A stretch of 64,000 bases of DNA. It comes from SAR324 cluster bacterium (GTDB lineage: Bacteria > SAR324 > XYD2-FULL-50-16). This document shows, piece after piece, positions 25,932-36,000 of this stretch. A program made the translations under genes and the position numbers. The stretch spans positions 1 through 64,000 of the forward strand of contig JANQGX010000024.1 of assembly GCA_028282885.1 (NCBI GenBank), written 5' to 3'. The notes below the pieces were generated by a model. The model was given only the letters and a program-made list of their open reading frames with translations, had not been told where the DNA came from and searched no databases. Numbering within the stretch: position 1 is the first letter of the stretch; each line of letters starts with the position of its first letter.

Positions 25932-26705
25932 TCAGCGCCAGGTCTTTCTCTTCTTCCAGCGTCTCTTCCCGCGCACCCCTTCATCCTTGATACCCATGTA
26001 AAACTCCCGTATATCTTCACTAGCCATCAGGTTTTGGCAGGTATCTTCCATCACGATTCTACCGTTTTCCAGCACATAACCATAGTCGCCATGCTTCAAT
26101 GCCATGTTGGCATTTTGCTCTACCAGCAGCATGGTCATTTGTTGTTCCTGGTTCAGCCGGCGAATGATTTCAAAAATATCCTGCACGAAAAGCGGGGAGA
26201 GACCCAATGAAGGCTCATCCAGGAGCATCAACCTGGGTCGTGACATTAATGCCCTCCCGAGTACCAGCATTTGTTGCTGCCCGCCGGAAAGGTATCCCGC
26301 CTTTTGTTTGATTCGTTCCTTGAGAATAGGGAAGTAGGTGTAAACCAGATCCAAATCGTTTTTTATCCCCTGTTTGTCTTTTCGACCATAAGCTCCCATC
26401 ATCAGGTTTTCCTGAACGGTGAGCAGAGGGAAAACCTCCCTGCCTTCGGGGACATGGGCGATGCCCATTCTTGCTACTTTGTCCGGATCAGTTTTCTGGA
26501 TCTCCTTGCCCAGAAAACTGATTTTGCCTTTTTGAGGGTCCATGGCGCCGCACAGGGTTTTTAAAATGGTGGTTTTGCCTGCACCATTGGCTCCAAGGAC
26601 CGTGACGATTCTTCCCGCCGGGACATCCAGGCTGATGCCCTTGATGGCGAGGATCGGACCATAATAGGTCTCCACATTCCGCAGAGTGAGTATGTTACCT
26701 GACAT
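25932..26705 (-). CDS. livF: Liv-type ABC transporter ATPase
   Basis: 257 residues from ATG 26705 (MSGNILTLRNVETYYG); a longer frame to 26756 adds a poor leader inside livG. Walker A GANGAGKTT, signature LSGGQQQ, Walker B LMLLDEPSLGLSP and the switch histidine region LLVEQNA are all present. The C-terminal 30 residues are basic and somewhat longer than typical LivF. It is the second ATPase subunit of the importer on the inner face of the membrane. Confidence 0.92.
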   Translation of the reverse strand: MSGNILTLRNVETYYGPILAIKGISLDVPAGRIVTVLGANGAGKTTILKTLCGAMDPQKGKISFLGKEIQKTDPDKVARMGIAHVPEGREVFPLLTVQENLMMGAYGRKDKQGIKNDLDLVYTYFPILKERIKQKAGYLSGGQQQMLVLGRALMSRPRLMLLDEPSLGLSPLFVQDIFEIIRRLNQEQQMTMLLVEQNANMALKHGDYGYVLENGRIVMEDTCQNLMASEDIREFYMGIKDEGVRGKRRWKKRKTWR

Positions 26706-27465
26706 CTTCCTCCCCCAGGTAGGCTTTGATAACTTCGGGATTTTCCTGAACTTCACGCGGACTCCCTTCCGCCAAAACCTTGCCGTAATTTATTGCCAGA
26801 ACCCGGTCAGAAACCTGTGAAACCAGGCTCATGTTATGTTCCACCATGATAACTGTAATACCGAGTAGTTTTTTGATATCGTCAATCCAGAAAGCCATAT
26901 CTTCAGTTTCATCAACATTCAAGCCTGAAGCGGGCTCGTCGAGAAGGACCATTTTCGGATCGGTGCAAAGCGCCCTACCCAACTCAACAATCTTGCGGAC
27001 TCCGTATGGCAGATTCTGAATGAGCTGGTCCCTGTAGTGTTGCAGATCCAAAAAATCGATAACATCTTCCACCCGTCTTCGGTGTTCCAACTCCATTCGT
27101 TTTACCGAAGGCAGGAAAAAAAGATCCGAGAGGAGCCCCGATTTGCAGTGTATATGTCTTCCGATTAACAGATTATGCAACACCGTGGCATGATCAAAAA
27201 GCTCAATATTTTGGAAAGTCCGGGCAATTCCCCTGCTAACGACCTGGTGCGTGGGGAGATGTGTGATATCCTGGTCTTCGAAGGTGATTTTTCCACTGGT
27301 CAGGTTATAGATCCGGCTGATGATATTGAAAATTGTGGTCTTTCCCGCCCCGTTTGGTCCCACGATAGTATAAATGGATCCCTTATCAACGTCGAAACTG
27401 ACATTGTCAACAGCCCTGATACCGCCAAACTCAATGGATATTCCCTTTGCGCTGAAAAACGTCAT
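26695..27465 (-). CDS. livG: Liv-type ABC transporter ATPase
   Basis: 256 residues. Walker A GPNGAGKTT, the LivG-specific insert around HIHCKSGLLSDLFFLPSVKRMELEHRRRVEDVIDFLDL, a degenerate signature LPYGVRK and Walker B MVLLDEPASGLNVDET. The start overlaps the livM stop by 4 bases, and the stop overlaps livF. First ATPase subunit of the importer. Confidence 0.92.
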   Translation of the reverse strand: MTFFSAKGISIEFGGIRAVDNVSFDVDKGSIYTIVGPNGAGKTTIFNIISRIYNLTSGKITFEDQDITHLPTHQVVSRGIARTFQNIELFDHATVLHNLLIGRHIHCKSGLLSDLFFLPSVKRMELEHRRRVEDVIDFLDLQHYRDQLIQNLPYGVRKIVELGRALCTDPKMVLLDEPASGLNVDETEDMAFWIDDIKKLLGITVIMVEHNMSLVSQVSDRVLAINYGKVLAEGSPREVQENPEVIKAYLGEEDVR

Positions 27466-28538
27466 TGCACACGCTCCGTTTTAAGGTAGCTCTTCTGTCG
27501 TTTAAAGGTGGCCTTGCGATAGAGTGGGAACATTTCCAAAAAGAGCTTGAATTTAATCCATCTGCCGTACAGTCCCATGGGTTCGAATACAATGAATAAT
27601 ACCAGGATAACTCCGAAAAGACCCGGTTCCAGGCCCGGAAATTCACCTATGAAAGGTGGAAGGTAATCCTTGGCGATGGCAATGGCTTGGGGTAACAGCC
27701 CAACAAATATCGCTCCAAGGATAGCTCCATGCACGGTTCCCAGCCCGCCGACAACAACCATCATCAACAATTGAATAGACAGCAGGAAATTGAATGCATC
27801 GGGAGCCAGATAAGCCAGGCGGTGAGCAAACAATGCACCGGCCAGACCTGTAAACAGCCCGCTGATGGCAAAGGACTTTATTTTGTAATAAGAGAGATTG
27901 ATACCCATGCTTTCGGCGGAGATCTCCGAATCACGAATCGCAATAAAAGCCCTTCCCGAGGGGGAGCGAATCAGGTTTAAGGTGCCGAGCAAAACCAGGA
28001 GCAACACAATCAGACAGATAAAATAAAACTGCCAGGTTTCCCCCATTTCAAATCCAAGAATGACGGGATAATCAACGGCCAGCCCTCCCAGTCCTCCAGT
28101 GACTGATTCCCAATGAACAATGATCTCTTCAACAATAATAGCAAAGGCGAGTGTGGCGATGGCGAAATAGATTCCGGTCATTCGTTTCAGTGGCACGGCA
28201 ATTAATCCACCGACAAGCGAGCTGATGATTCCGGCCAGGGCGACAGATAACAAAAAGGAATAACCACTGCTCAGCAGGTAGGCATTGGTGTAAGCACCTA
28301 TCGCCATGAAAGCGGCGTGGCCAAGCGAAGGAAGCCCCGTGAATCCGACCGGGATCATCAAGCCTAATCCGGCAATGGCGTAAATAAAGATAAAGGCCAT
28401 TTCACCGATATAGAACTCGTCCAGGAGCAGGGGAGCCAATAGAATGGCTATCAACAACAGGCCGTACCAGAAAACATAGCCATTGTGTTTTAAAAGCCTG
28501 ATGTCCTGAAGATAACTGGTTTTAAAAATGAATCGCAT
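27462..28538 (-). CDS. livM: Liv-type ABC transporter permease
   Basis: 358 residues with about nine membrane helices and the LivM motif GLGGLAVDYPV and GLARAFNF-type loops (LTGLAGALFAHRLAYLAPDAFNF, VVVGGLGTVHGAILGAIFVGLLPQ). Second permease subunit, inner membrane. It begins 44 bases after livH. Confidence 0.9.
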   Translation of the reverse strand: MRFIFKTSYLQDIRLLKHNGYVFWYGLLLIAILLAPLLLDEFYIGEMAFIFIYAIAGLGLMIPVGFTGLPSLGHAAFMAIGAYTNAYLLSSGYSFLLSVALAGIISSLVGGLIAVPLKRMTGIYFAIATLAFAIIVEEIIVHWESVTGGLGGLAVDYPVILGFEMGETWQFYFICLIVLLLVLLGTLNLIRSPSGRAFIAIRDSEISAESMGINLSYYKIKSFAISGLFTGLAGALFAHRLAYLAPDAFNFLLSIQLLMMVVVGGLGTVHGAILGAIFVGLLPQAIAIAKDYLPPFIGEFPGLEPGLFGVILVLFIVFEPMGLYGRWIKFKLFLEMFPLYRKATFKRQKSYLKTERVQ

Positions 28539-28582
28539 GATGTTGTCTCATTCTAAATTCGCCTGATCGGCAAACCGAGTAA

Positions 28583-29452
28583 TCAAACCTTTTTTTGTTG
28601 GATTTGGGTAAACAGTCCTTGCGGGCGCAAGGTCAAAACCAGAAACATAATCAAATAGGCGGTGACTTTCTGAAACCCGGGTGGGAGATAACTCCCTGCC
28701 AATTGTTCGGAACAGCCGATGATTAATCCTCCGATCAGCGCCCCGGGCAGACTCCCAAAACCGCCGATGACTGCCGCCGCAAAGGCTTTGATACCGATAA
28801 ACCCCATCTCGGGACTGACCAGCGAAATAGGGGCCATCAAAGTTCCTGCCACACCCGATACCAAGGCGCTGATGGCCCAAATCAGTGAAAACACCCGTTT
28901 TACGGGAATACCCATGTAATAGGCCGCAAGCTGATTTTGTGATGCAGCCTGCATTGCGATTCCGAGACTCGAATGTCGAAAAAACAGAAACAGTGCCAAG
29001 GACAGAACAATTGTTCCTGCAATAACCACCAGGTATTCCTGACTGATCATCAATCCGTAAATATTGGCCATTTCACCGGAATAAGGTGTTTCCAGGGCTA
29101 ACAGGTCATTACCCCAGATCCCTCCCGCGACGGAACGCAAAATAAAACCGATGCTGATCGTCAGAATAATGACGGAAAACTGGGATTCACCTATCATGGA
29201 GCGGATGATCAATTTGTCCAATAAATACCCGAATACCGCCATAGCCAGCAGAGTGGTCAAGAGACCCAATCCGAAAGGTAGTTTCATAATGCCGATAAAC
29301 GTGACACCAAAAAAGGCTCCCATCATCAGCAAATCCCCCTGGGCGAAATTAACGATCTCCGTTGCCTTGTAAATTAAAACAAATCCCAGGGCGATCAGAC
29401 CGTAAAGGCAGCCCTGGCCAAGCCCGGTGATTAATACCTGTAGAAGTTCCAA
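28583..29452 (-). CDS. livH: Liv-type ABC transporter permease
   Basis: About 289 residues from a TTG at 29452, which has GGGAG 8 bases upstream; the frame is open to 29581, but the extra 43 residues do not resemble LivH. The protein begins LELLQVLITGLGQGCLYGLIALGFVLIYKATEIVNFAQGD, the family start, and has eight helices, with AVIGGFGSLPGALIGGLIIGCSEQL near the end. First gene of the liv-type operon. Confidence 0.88.
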   Translation of the reverse strand: MELLQVLITGLGQGCLYGLIALGFVLIYKATEIVNFAQGDLLMMGAFFGVTFIGIMKLPFGLGLLTTLLAMAVFGYLLDKLIIRSMIGESQFSVIILTISIGFILRSVAGGIWGNDLLALETPYSGEMANIYGLMISQEYLVVIAGTIVLSLALFLFFRHSSLGIAMQAASQNQLAAYYMGIPVKRVFSLIWAISALVSGVAGTLMAPISLVSPEMGFIGIKAFAAAVIGGFGSLPGALIGGLIIGCSEQLAGSYLPPGFQKVTAYLIMFLVLTLRPQGLFTQIQQKKV

Positions 29453-29590
29453 ACGAGATCTCCCATTGTCTGGTGCGAAAATCGTAAACTCACTTCTGCT
29501 GCCGAACAAATAGAATGTATGCCAAAAGATTGGTAAACCGGGCAACAGAATTTCGTAACTAAATGGGAACGGGTGACCCATTTATTCTAA

Positions 29591-29633
29591 AATGTACAAT
29601 GGTCGGTTACATTAAAAAACTGATATGTGTCAA
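29591..29633 (-). promoter_or_regulatory. Candidate promoter and dyad upstream of livH
   Basis: On the minus strand TTGACA (29628-29633) is followed after 16 bases by TGTAAC (29606-29611). A loose dyad AATGTA...TACATT (29591-29613) overlaps the -10 and start site and could be the binding site of the TetR regulator at the operon's far end. Confidence 0.35.
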
Positions 29634-30242
29634 TAAAAAAAATTGTCCCGACCTCTTTTATAATCTCACTATTCCCGTGTAACGACCGTATGGACCTGCC
29701 ATGGGACATTGACCAAGATTTATCGGCTATTTGGGATTGAATGCCAATGTGTGGTGATGACACACTAAGCATGTTGCACACGGAAACAACATTTTCGGTG
29801 AGTAATTCTGCCGGGATCAGACTGAATGGAGGATAGACAGCGTCGTTGTCAATATCGTCGTTACTTGTCACAAACCTACAACATCATCATTAAGCTTGGA
29901 TTGTTTATCCGGTCGCAACATTTATTGAGAGAGACCTTCGTTACTTACCGAGCTGTCGCCACTGGAACAGGAGATCAGCAGCAAGTTGAGAAGACCGGCA
30001 ATAGTGATGAGAGCGGCAGGGTGCCTTTTCATGGTTTTAAACGAAAAGTGATGGCTTTTTTCATTTCAGGCAAATGCTATCGGTCTTGTTCGATAATGAG
30101 CGGTTTTGCAATGAATGATGCGGAGATAGCTTGAGGTGGATTGGCAACAGGTGGAGTCTGGTCCCAATCCGGTTGAAATGGCAAGTTGACGAGTTCAGGA
30201 TAGCTTGGAGAGGTTCCCCGGTGAAATTTGGCCATACCGAAG
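29634..30242. other. Intergenic stretch
   Basis: About 600 bases between the response regulator gene and the liv promoter. Frames up to about 100 codons are present but none has a ribosome site or family resemblance. No terminator hairpin stands out. Confidence 0.35.
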
Positions 30243-31163
30243 TCAGTTCGTGGAAACACCGGATGCAGGTTGATTGGGAGATCCGGAAGCATCCATTAGA
30301 ATTCCCCTGATGCCAACCGGCTCTCCTTTATGCATGATCCGAATCGCATATAACACCACCGGGAATCGGCTGCCGTCCTTTTTCAGCAACTGGTATCTGT
30401 TTCCTTTGATAACTTCGCCTTCGAGTATCCGTTTAAAATCTTCCTGTGCATGGGTTATATACTCGGGAGCAACCATATCCAGCGGATTTAATCCCTTTTC
30501 AAAATCATTCTGCTGATATTGGAAAAGATCGAATGCGATGTTATTGGCAAAGGTAAGAATGGATGAAGTGTCCATTTCAAAAACAACCTGGGGTAGGGCG
30601 TTAACAAACTCCCGGTAACGCTCTTCGCTTTTGATCAGTTCCGAAACCGTCTCCTTGTGCTCCTCGATCTCCTTTTTCAAGGACAGGTTGAGGGCTTCCA
30701 ATGCCTTGGTTCGTTCCACGACAGCCATTTCCAGATTTTCCTTTGCCTTTCTCAAAGCCTCTTCAGCAGATTTCCGTTTCTTCTCTTCCTTGGTCAATCG
30801 CAGGAATACGTTGATTTTTGCAAGTAACTCTTCGTGCTGATAGGGTTTGGTTACATAATCATCAGCTCCGGACTCATAACCTTTCAGCTTTTCATCCAAC
30901 ATGGCTCTTGCAGTGACAAGGATTATTTTGATGGATGAAAGGGTTTCGTCGTTGCGAACTTGTTTTAATACCTCATAGCCATCGATTCCGGGCAGCATAA
31001 GATCCAGCAGTAAAATATCCGGGTCGAACTGACGAACACTGTCCAGGGCTTCTTCACCCGTACCGGCCAAGGATAGTTCATAGTCAGATTCCAGTACTTC
31101 TGACATGTATATCAGGTTAGATTGGTCATCATCAACAATCATGATTCTGGGTTTTGATTTCAT
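30243..31163 (-). CDS. Response regulator with coiled coil and PAS output domain
   Basis: 306 residues. The receiver domain (1-120) has DD at 11-12, phospho-acceptor D54 in LLLDLMLPG, T84 and K106 in TKPYQ. A coiled coil follows to about 180 (EEKKRKSAEEALRKAKENLEMAVVERTKALEAL), then a PAS domain (SEERYREFVNALPQVVFEMD through GIRGILMDAS). There is no DNA-binding or enzymatic output, so it probably works by protein contact or as an adaptor. It follows the sensor kinase by 35 bases. Confidence 0.88.
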   Translation of the reverse strand: MKSKPRIMIVDDDQSNLIYMSEVLESDYELSLAGTGEEALDSVRQFDPDILLLDLMLPGIDGYEVLKQVRNDETLSSIKIILVTARAMLDEKLKGYESGADDYVTKPYQHEELLAKINVFLRLTKEEKKRKSAEEALRKAKENLEMAVVERTKALEALNLSLKKEIEEHKETVSELIKSEERYREFVNALPQVVFEMDTSSILTFANNIAFDLFQYQQNDFEKGLNPLDMVAPEYITHAQEDFKRILEGEVIKGNRYQLLKKDGSRFPVVLYAIRIMHKGEPVGIRGILMDASGSPNQPASGVSTN

Positions 31164-31198
31164 GAAATCTCTTAAATGTATTCTTTGTTACCGGTAAT

Positions 31199-33133
31199 TT
31201 ATGTCGGATTCACATAGGTTTTTTGGGGTACTGTGAATCTAAAAATCGCTCCTCCCCGGGGATTGTTTTCGGCCCATATTCTTCCTTCATGATCCGTCAC
31301 GATGTGATCGCAGATGGACAACCCAAGCCCTGTTCCGCCTGCTCCGGTTTTAGTCTTACTGCTCTGCACGAATTTATCGAAAACAACCTCCAGCTCTTCA
31401 TCCGGAATTCCGACACCATTGTCAATGATGGAAAAAACCAGGTTGTCACCATCATTTTCTATTGACAGTCTGACCTCTCCCCCGACATGAGAAAACTTGA
31501 CGGCATTGGAGACCAGGTTGCTGATCACCTGCATCATTTTTTCCGCATCCATCAAACCGATATCCTGAAAAGGCGGTTTTTCAAATTGAATGACAATCGA
31601 TTTCTCCTTGATAATGGAATCCAGTTCCAGAAGGGTCATTTTGACCAACTCGGATAGTGAAGAGGGAGAAAAGTAGTAGGTGGCCCTGCCGGATTCAAGC
31701 TTGGAGAGGTCGAGAAGATCATTGAGCAGGTTTAACAAACGGTTGCCCGCAACTTGTATCTGATTGAGGTAATGAAGTTTTTTTTCTTGTGAAAGATGCT
31801 CGATTTTGGTCACAGTCAATCGTGAAAAACCAAGTATACTATGCATTGGGGTGCGTAGTTCGTGGCTCATGTTTGCCAGGAATTCCGATTTGGCAGCATT
31901 GGCAGCTTCAGCTTCCTGACGTGCCTTCTCGACTTCCAGGAGGCTCTGATTTAGTTCCCGGGTTCGCTCTGTCACCCTCAATTCAAGCTCGTCACGGTAT
32001 TTCTCTAACTCGTCATAGGCAATTTCCAGCTTTTTGTTTTTGTCTGTAATCTCTTCCAGGTACCTGTTGATGGACACATGCATATCGCGAAAGGTTCGAT
32101 TCAACAGCCCGAGTTCATCTTTTCGTTCGAAATTCAGATCGGTGGGAATACTCTGCCTGTTTTGAGTGGCTGATATGGCCAGGGTTAACTTGGTGATGGG
32201 ACGTGTCAGGTTGGCCAGGTATTTTTGAATGGTATAAAACAGTACCGCAAACAGCAGAACCAGAACCAGCGAGATGATTAGCATTACTTCCCTGAAGCCT
32301 TCACGCAGTTCGTTGGTCGGCATGAGAAGCCCAAAATTGAGGGGGATGCCATTGTAGTCAATTTGATCGATCAACATCTTGTACTGATTTGAGTCTATTT
32401 CCACCTCTGCCATCATCCCAACCGCGTGAACGGAAAGGTCATTCAAATGCTTGCTATCACTGAAGCTGCTGGCTACAAGGTCGTTTTCAACCCAAAAAAC
32501 GAAATCATCAATCAGTTTTTCTCGCAGATGATTTTTAAAATCTGGATCTGAGAGACCGACTGCGCCGGTAAGTTTGCCGATGATTCGGGCCTCCTTAACG
32601 ATGTTACGACTCAGACAAAGATAAACTTCGTCGCCGGATCTTACCAGTGATGTCTGAGGACAGTGTTCAACCGGGAGCTGTTTTCCGACCTTCGTGGAGA
32701 TTGTATCGCTTCCGTTATCGGCTTCTATATAAAGGTAGGAGAGCTTTAGCCCCTTGATTTGTCTGTCAAGATATTTGGTAAGCTGGGGGAGTATTTTTAA
32801 TTCAAGGGTAATTTGAAGTGTGTTATCTAGCATCAGTTTGCTGACTGATCGTTCGAGTTCGTTTTCTTTATTGGTGAGAATCAGCGAAAACGTCTCCAGC
32901 TCCGCCACAAGTCTATTACGGTACAATCCCTGGAGATTACGTTCAAGCATGACGATGATGATACCGATGGAGACTATCAATGGAACCAGGACAGCAATCA
33001 CCACGATAATACTGAGTTTGCCCTTAAAAGTTGAAAAGTACTGAACGACTTTGGATGTTTTCAAGCCTGGTAGCATAAATGCCGATCGCTGAATTTGAGA
33101 TTTAAGTGTTGAATATATTCGATAATTCAACAC
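31199..33133 (-). CDS. Membrane sensor histidine kinase
   Basis: Up to 644 residues from GTG 33133; ATG 33076 (MLPGLK) is a plausible later start because a 9-base dyad covers 33106-33133. Two membrane helices (about 40-62 and 283-303) bracket a periplasmic sensor region; HAMP follows, then a coiled coil, HisKA with H424 in [15 protein letters not shown], and an HATPase_c with [17 protein letters not shown] and GTGLGLS. No receiver domain is attached. It is encoded between a periplasmic ABC-type binding protein and a response regulator, so ligand sensing through the binding protein is likely. Confidence 0.9.
   Translation of the reverse strand: MLNYRIYSTLKSQIQRSAFMLPGLKTSKVVQYFSTFKGKLSIIVVIAVLVPLIVSIGIIIVMLERNLQGLYRNRLVAELETFSLILTNKENELERSVSKLMLDNTLQITLELKILPQLTKYLDRQIKGLKLSYLYIEADNGSDTISTKVGKQLPVEHCPQTSLVRSGDEVYLCLSRNIVKEARIIGKLTGAVGLSDPDFKNHLREKLIDDFVFWVENDLVASSFSDSKHLNDLSVHAVGMMAEVEIDSNQYKMLIDQIDYNGIPLNFGLLMPTNELREGFREVMLIISLVLVLLFAVLFYTIQKYLANLTRPITKLTLAISATQNRQSIPTDLNFERKDELGLLNRTFRDMHVSINRYLEEITDKNKKLEIAYDELEKYRDELELRVTERTRELNQSLLEVEKARQEAEAANAAKSEFLANMSHELRTPMHSILGFSRLTVTKIEHLSQEKKLHYLNQIQVAGNRLLNLLNDLLDLSKLESGRATYYFSPSSLSELVKMTLLELDSIIKEKSIVIQFEKPPFQDIGLMDAEKMMQVISNLVSNAVKFSHVGGEVRLSIENDGDNLVFSIIDNGVGIPDEELEVVFDKFVQSSKTKTGAGGTGLGLSICDHIVTDHEGRIWAENNPRGGAIFRFTVPQKTYVNPT
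33106..33133. promoter_or_regulatory. Perfect 9-base dyad at the sensor kinase start
   Basis: GTGTTGAAT (33106-33114) and ATTCAACAC (33125-33133) with a 10-base spacer. Either an operator upstream of the real kinase start at 33076 or a hairpin in the message. Confidence 0.4.
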
Positions 33134-33206
33134 GATGCATCAACGCACCCTTGTATTTCAACTTGTTTTATCATTTTTTGGGGGATGAATCTACCAGTAC
33201 CTTTGA

Positions 33207-34259
33207 TTATTTATAGACATGATCCGCTGCGGTTAAAAGTGGCAGGGGAATCTCAATTCCAAGCGACTTTGCCCTGTTCAAATTAAAAACGATTGCATAT
33301 TCGGGTGCGTCTTCAATGGGTATGTCCCCGGCATCGGAACCGTTGAGTATCTTTCCTGCTTTTTTTCCTGCTAAAAATCCCATGGCTCGAAAATCAACTG
33401 CCGCACCACCGAAAAGTCCTATTTGGGAAAAGTAGTAGTTGAGAGCCATTTCGGGTTTTTTGCTGTGGTGAATGGTCCAGTCAAATATCTCCGGGGCAGT
33501 ATAGGTTTTGTTGTCGGGTGTCATCAGCGTCAGGGCCACGGGGTATATTGCTTTCACCTGCTCGTCCCGGTTAATCAGGTTGATCAGGTCAGTATACTCC
33601 TGCCAGTTTTTCACTCTTCTGATTTCCCAGCTCAATCCTTCAGGAACGGTCGCCAGCTCAATCTGAAACTGCTTGGTTATTGCGTTACCTGTTGGCGAGT
33701 AATCGGTAATGCCGATATATTTACTACCTTTTGTTCCGCCAACAGATCTCTGGATGACGTCCAGTGATCTTTTTATATAGAGTTTCTCATAAACACCGGT
33801 GATATTTCCGCCGGGTGATTTCCGGCTTCCCATGAAAGGCTGCAGTTGGTTATAAAACTCCGGTTGGTCGTTCAAGCCGGAGAAAACCACGGAGATGTTT
33901 TTCTCACCTGCCAATGTTAAGGCCACTTCGCGAAAGGCATTGTCGTCAATGGTTATAAGCACCTGCGGCTTAAAATCCTTGATTCTGTCAATGACCAATT
34001 TGGCTTCAGCCTGCATGCTTTCTGGAGTATTGTTTTTTCTTTTGGTGTCCATATAATAAAACTCGACCTCCAGGTTGAGGTCCCTGAACCAACCCTCTCT
34101 GGACAGCCCACTGATTATCCCCGATTCCTGGGGACCCCCGCAGACATGATTCTCTTCATAACTGGCTAACAGGAAGACCCGTTTTTTTACCTCTGCATTT
34201 GCGAGTCCGTTCAACCCGATGAAGGTTGAAATCAGTAAGATGAACAGTGTGTATTGCAT
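33207..34259 (-). CDS. ABC-type periplasmic binding protein (ABC_sub_bind family)
   Basis: About 350 residues from ATG 34259; an ATG at 34298 would add 13 polar residues ahead of the signal peptide (YTLFILLISTFIGLNGLANA). The mature protein starts KKRVFLLASYEENHVCGGPQESGI and contains PQVLITIDDNAFREVAL and NISVVFSGLNDQP, the two-lobed PF04392-type pattern. It sits 74 bases before the kinase gene and no permease or ATPase genes are near. It is therefore likely a ligand receptor for the kinase rather than a transport subunit. That is inference from context. Confidence 0.82.
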   Translation of the reverse strand: MQYTLFILLISTFIGLNGLANAEVKKRVFLLASYEENHVCGGPQESGIISGLSREGWFRDLNLEVEFYYMDTKRKNNTPESMQAEAKLVIDRIKDFKPQVLITIDDNAFREVALTLAGEKNISVVFSGLNDQPEFYNQLQPFMGSRKSPGGNITGVYEKLYIKRSLDVIQRSVGGTKGSKYIGITDYSPTGNAITKQFQIELATVPEGLSWEIRRVKNWQEYTDLINLINRDEQVKAIYPVALTLMTPDNKTYTAPEIFDWTIHHSKKPEMALNYYFSQIGLFGGAAVDFRAMGFLAGKKAGKILNGSDAGDIPIEDAPEYAIVFNLNRAKSLGIEIPLPLLTAADHVYK

Positions 34260-34298
34260 ATGGTTTCCGATATTATCAGGTTTTTGTCGGGAGAACAT

Positions 34299-34800
34299 AG
34301 TAAATTGTTTAATTTTGTAAAATCCTGGGAATGAAGCAACGATCTGACCAATTCTCAGGAACTGTTTGAGCGCAGATAATAATAGAACTTAGGTGCTTAT
34401 ACAAGCCCAATTTTACTGATCCCAGTTCCCCGGGCCATGTCGTGGTTCCGCTAAGATTTGAATTCAAAAGGATCAAAGTCTATTATGATACGGTCCGATT
34501 AACGGCAGTTTTTCACCGGTAAGATACTCTATTTCGGGCCGAGTTTCAAGTTAATTAGCCATATTGCCCTTTTAATTTAATGACTTGATGCTGCTATTTA
34601 AATTCGAACATATGAACACAAAACACTGGTTTTTTAAATCTGTTGGTAACCGTAGAATCAGGTCGCCGGGGCAGAACGATGGTTCCGGTTGAGAGGGAAA
34701 GGTAACAGGATTGATAGAGCGTCTGCTATTGCTGAAAGAAAGGATTTACTGCTGTACAGCGATAGGCAATCACTGAAGGATGGTGGAAGCCTTGAGTTAT
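34299..34800. other. Intergenic stretch
   Basis: About 500 bases with no supported gene. It must hold the promoter of the binding protein-kinase-regulator unit (minus strand). Confidence 0.35.
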
Positions 34801-34827
34801 AAAAAGCGGGCGCGAATCCCGCTTTTT
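34801..34827 (-). terminator. Rho-independent terminator of the iorAB-lyase operon
   Basis: AAAAAGCGGG (34801-34810) and CCCGCTTTTT (34818-34827) pair perfectly around 7 bases, and the T run is present on both strands. It begins 9 bases past the lyase stop. Confidence 0.85.
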
Positions 34828-34835
34828 GAAGAGTT

Positions 34836-35999
34836 CTAAAACGAGGTTGTCTGAGTGTAGATGCAGAGAATTCCGTTCTGCTTATTGATTTCTGCCCTGG
34901 TTTGCCTGCCGTTGGCAACTTCGCTTACCAGGGTCATAATACTTTCCCCCACATCGTTAATGCTTTTCCCTTCCAAAACAATGCCTGCATTTATATCAAT
35001 ATCATCTTGCAGGTGATTGTATGTCTGGCTGGTGCTGACTACCTTGATTACGGGAACCACGGGGAAACCGATGGGATTTCCCATGCCGGTGGAAAAAAGA
35101 ATAACCTGCGCTCCTGCAGCGGCAAGGCCCGTCATCGATTCGGTATCGTAACCGGGACCATCCATGACGATCAATCCTTTCTCACTGGGTATTTCTCCAT
35201 AAGCGGTAACCTGATTGATAGTGCTTGAACCTGCTTTGGCGATGCAGCCGAGAGCCTTTTCCCGGATACAGCTCATACCGCCGTCCATATTACCGGGCGA
35301 AATGGCCTGTTTGGCAAGGGCGCCCAAAACATCATTTGCCTTTTTTTCCTGTCCCTCTATCAGTTCGACCAATTGATTGGAGATCTCTTCGTTTTTGGCT
35401 CTGGAGGAGAGAATGTGGGCCGTACCAATCATCTCTGTGGTTTCGGTTAAGATTACAGTCGCTCCCAGGCTTACCAATTTATCTGATGCGGCGCCAACAC
35501 CAGGATTGGCAGTAATACCCGAGAAGGCGTCTGACCCTCCACACTCCAGGCCAACCACCAATCGGTCCATGGGAAAGTCCTTCTTTTCTATTCCGTTCGC
35601 ATATTCCAGCAACTCTCTGGCAATCCTGATACCTTTTTCAGTTGCTTTCCGGGAGCCTCCCTCTTCCTGGATCATGATTCTCTCAACCCGGCGATTGGCA
35701 AATGCCGACATCATAGCCACCCCTTCGGCGGAAACGACTTCACACCCCAATCCGATCACCAGAAGGGCTGCGATATTAGGGTTTTTACCGATATTCTGCA
35801 GTGCTACACTTTGGGCCATCAAGTCACAGCCACCCCGACCACAGCCGTTGCTATGCAGCAGGGGTACGACGCCCGAGACCTCCCGAGCAATGGCCTCTGC
35901 TACAGGATTAGCGCAGGAGACAGAAGGTAATATCGCAACATAGTTCCTGATACCAATCGTACCGTCGCCTCTTTCATATCCCTTGAAAGTCTGTGTCAT
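34836..35999 (-). CDS. UxaA/SuyB-family lyase large subunit
   Basis: 387 residues from ATG 35999, with GGAGG just before it. GYERGDGTIGIRNYVAILPSVSC, then HSNGCGRGG, GLGCEV and GLECGGSDAFSGITANPGVG are the conserved Cys-rich motifs of the altronate/galactarate dehydratase C-terminal family, which binds iron. The protein lacks the N-terminal SAF domain, which is encoded separately by the previous gene. This split arrangement is that of (2R)-sulfolactate sulfo-lyase SuyAB and several uncharacterised hydroxyacid dehydratases. Substrate here is unknown; the neighbouring IorAB suggests a hydroxy- or oxo-acid pathway. Confidence 0.88.
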   Translation of the reverse strand: MTQTFKGYERGDGTIGIRNYVAILPSVSCANPVAEAIAREVSGVVPLLHSNGCGRGGCDLMAQSVALQNIGKNPNIAALLVIGLGCEVVSAEGVAMMSAFANRRVERIMIQEEGGSRKATEKGIRIARELLEYANGIEKKDFPMDRLVVGLECGGSDAFSGITANPGVGAASDKLVSLGATVILTETTEMIGTAHILSSRAKNEEISNQLVELIEGQEKKANDVLGALAKQAISPGNMDGGMSCIREKALGCIAKAGSSTINQVTAYGEIPSEKGLIVMDGPGYDTESMTGLAAAGAQVILFSTGMGNPIGFPVVPVIKVVSTSQTYNHLQDDIDINAGIVLEGKSINDVGESIMTLVSEVANGRQTRAEINKQNGILCIYTQTTSF

Positions 36000-36000
36000 A

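Noticed and set aside
22463-29452. Assignment of the liv-type operon strictly to branched-chain amino acids
   Set aside because: The family covers many acids and the enclosed CoA ligase favours a carboxylic acid; the ligand cannot be read from sequence.
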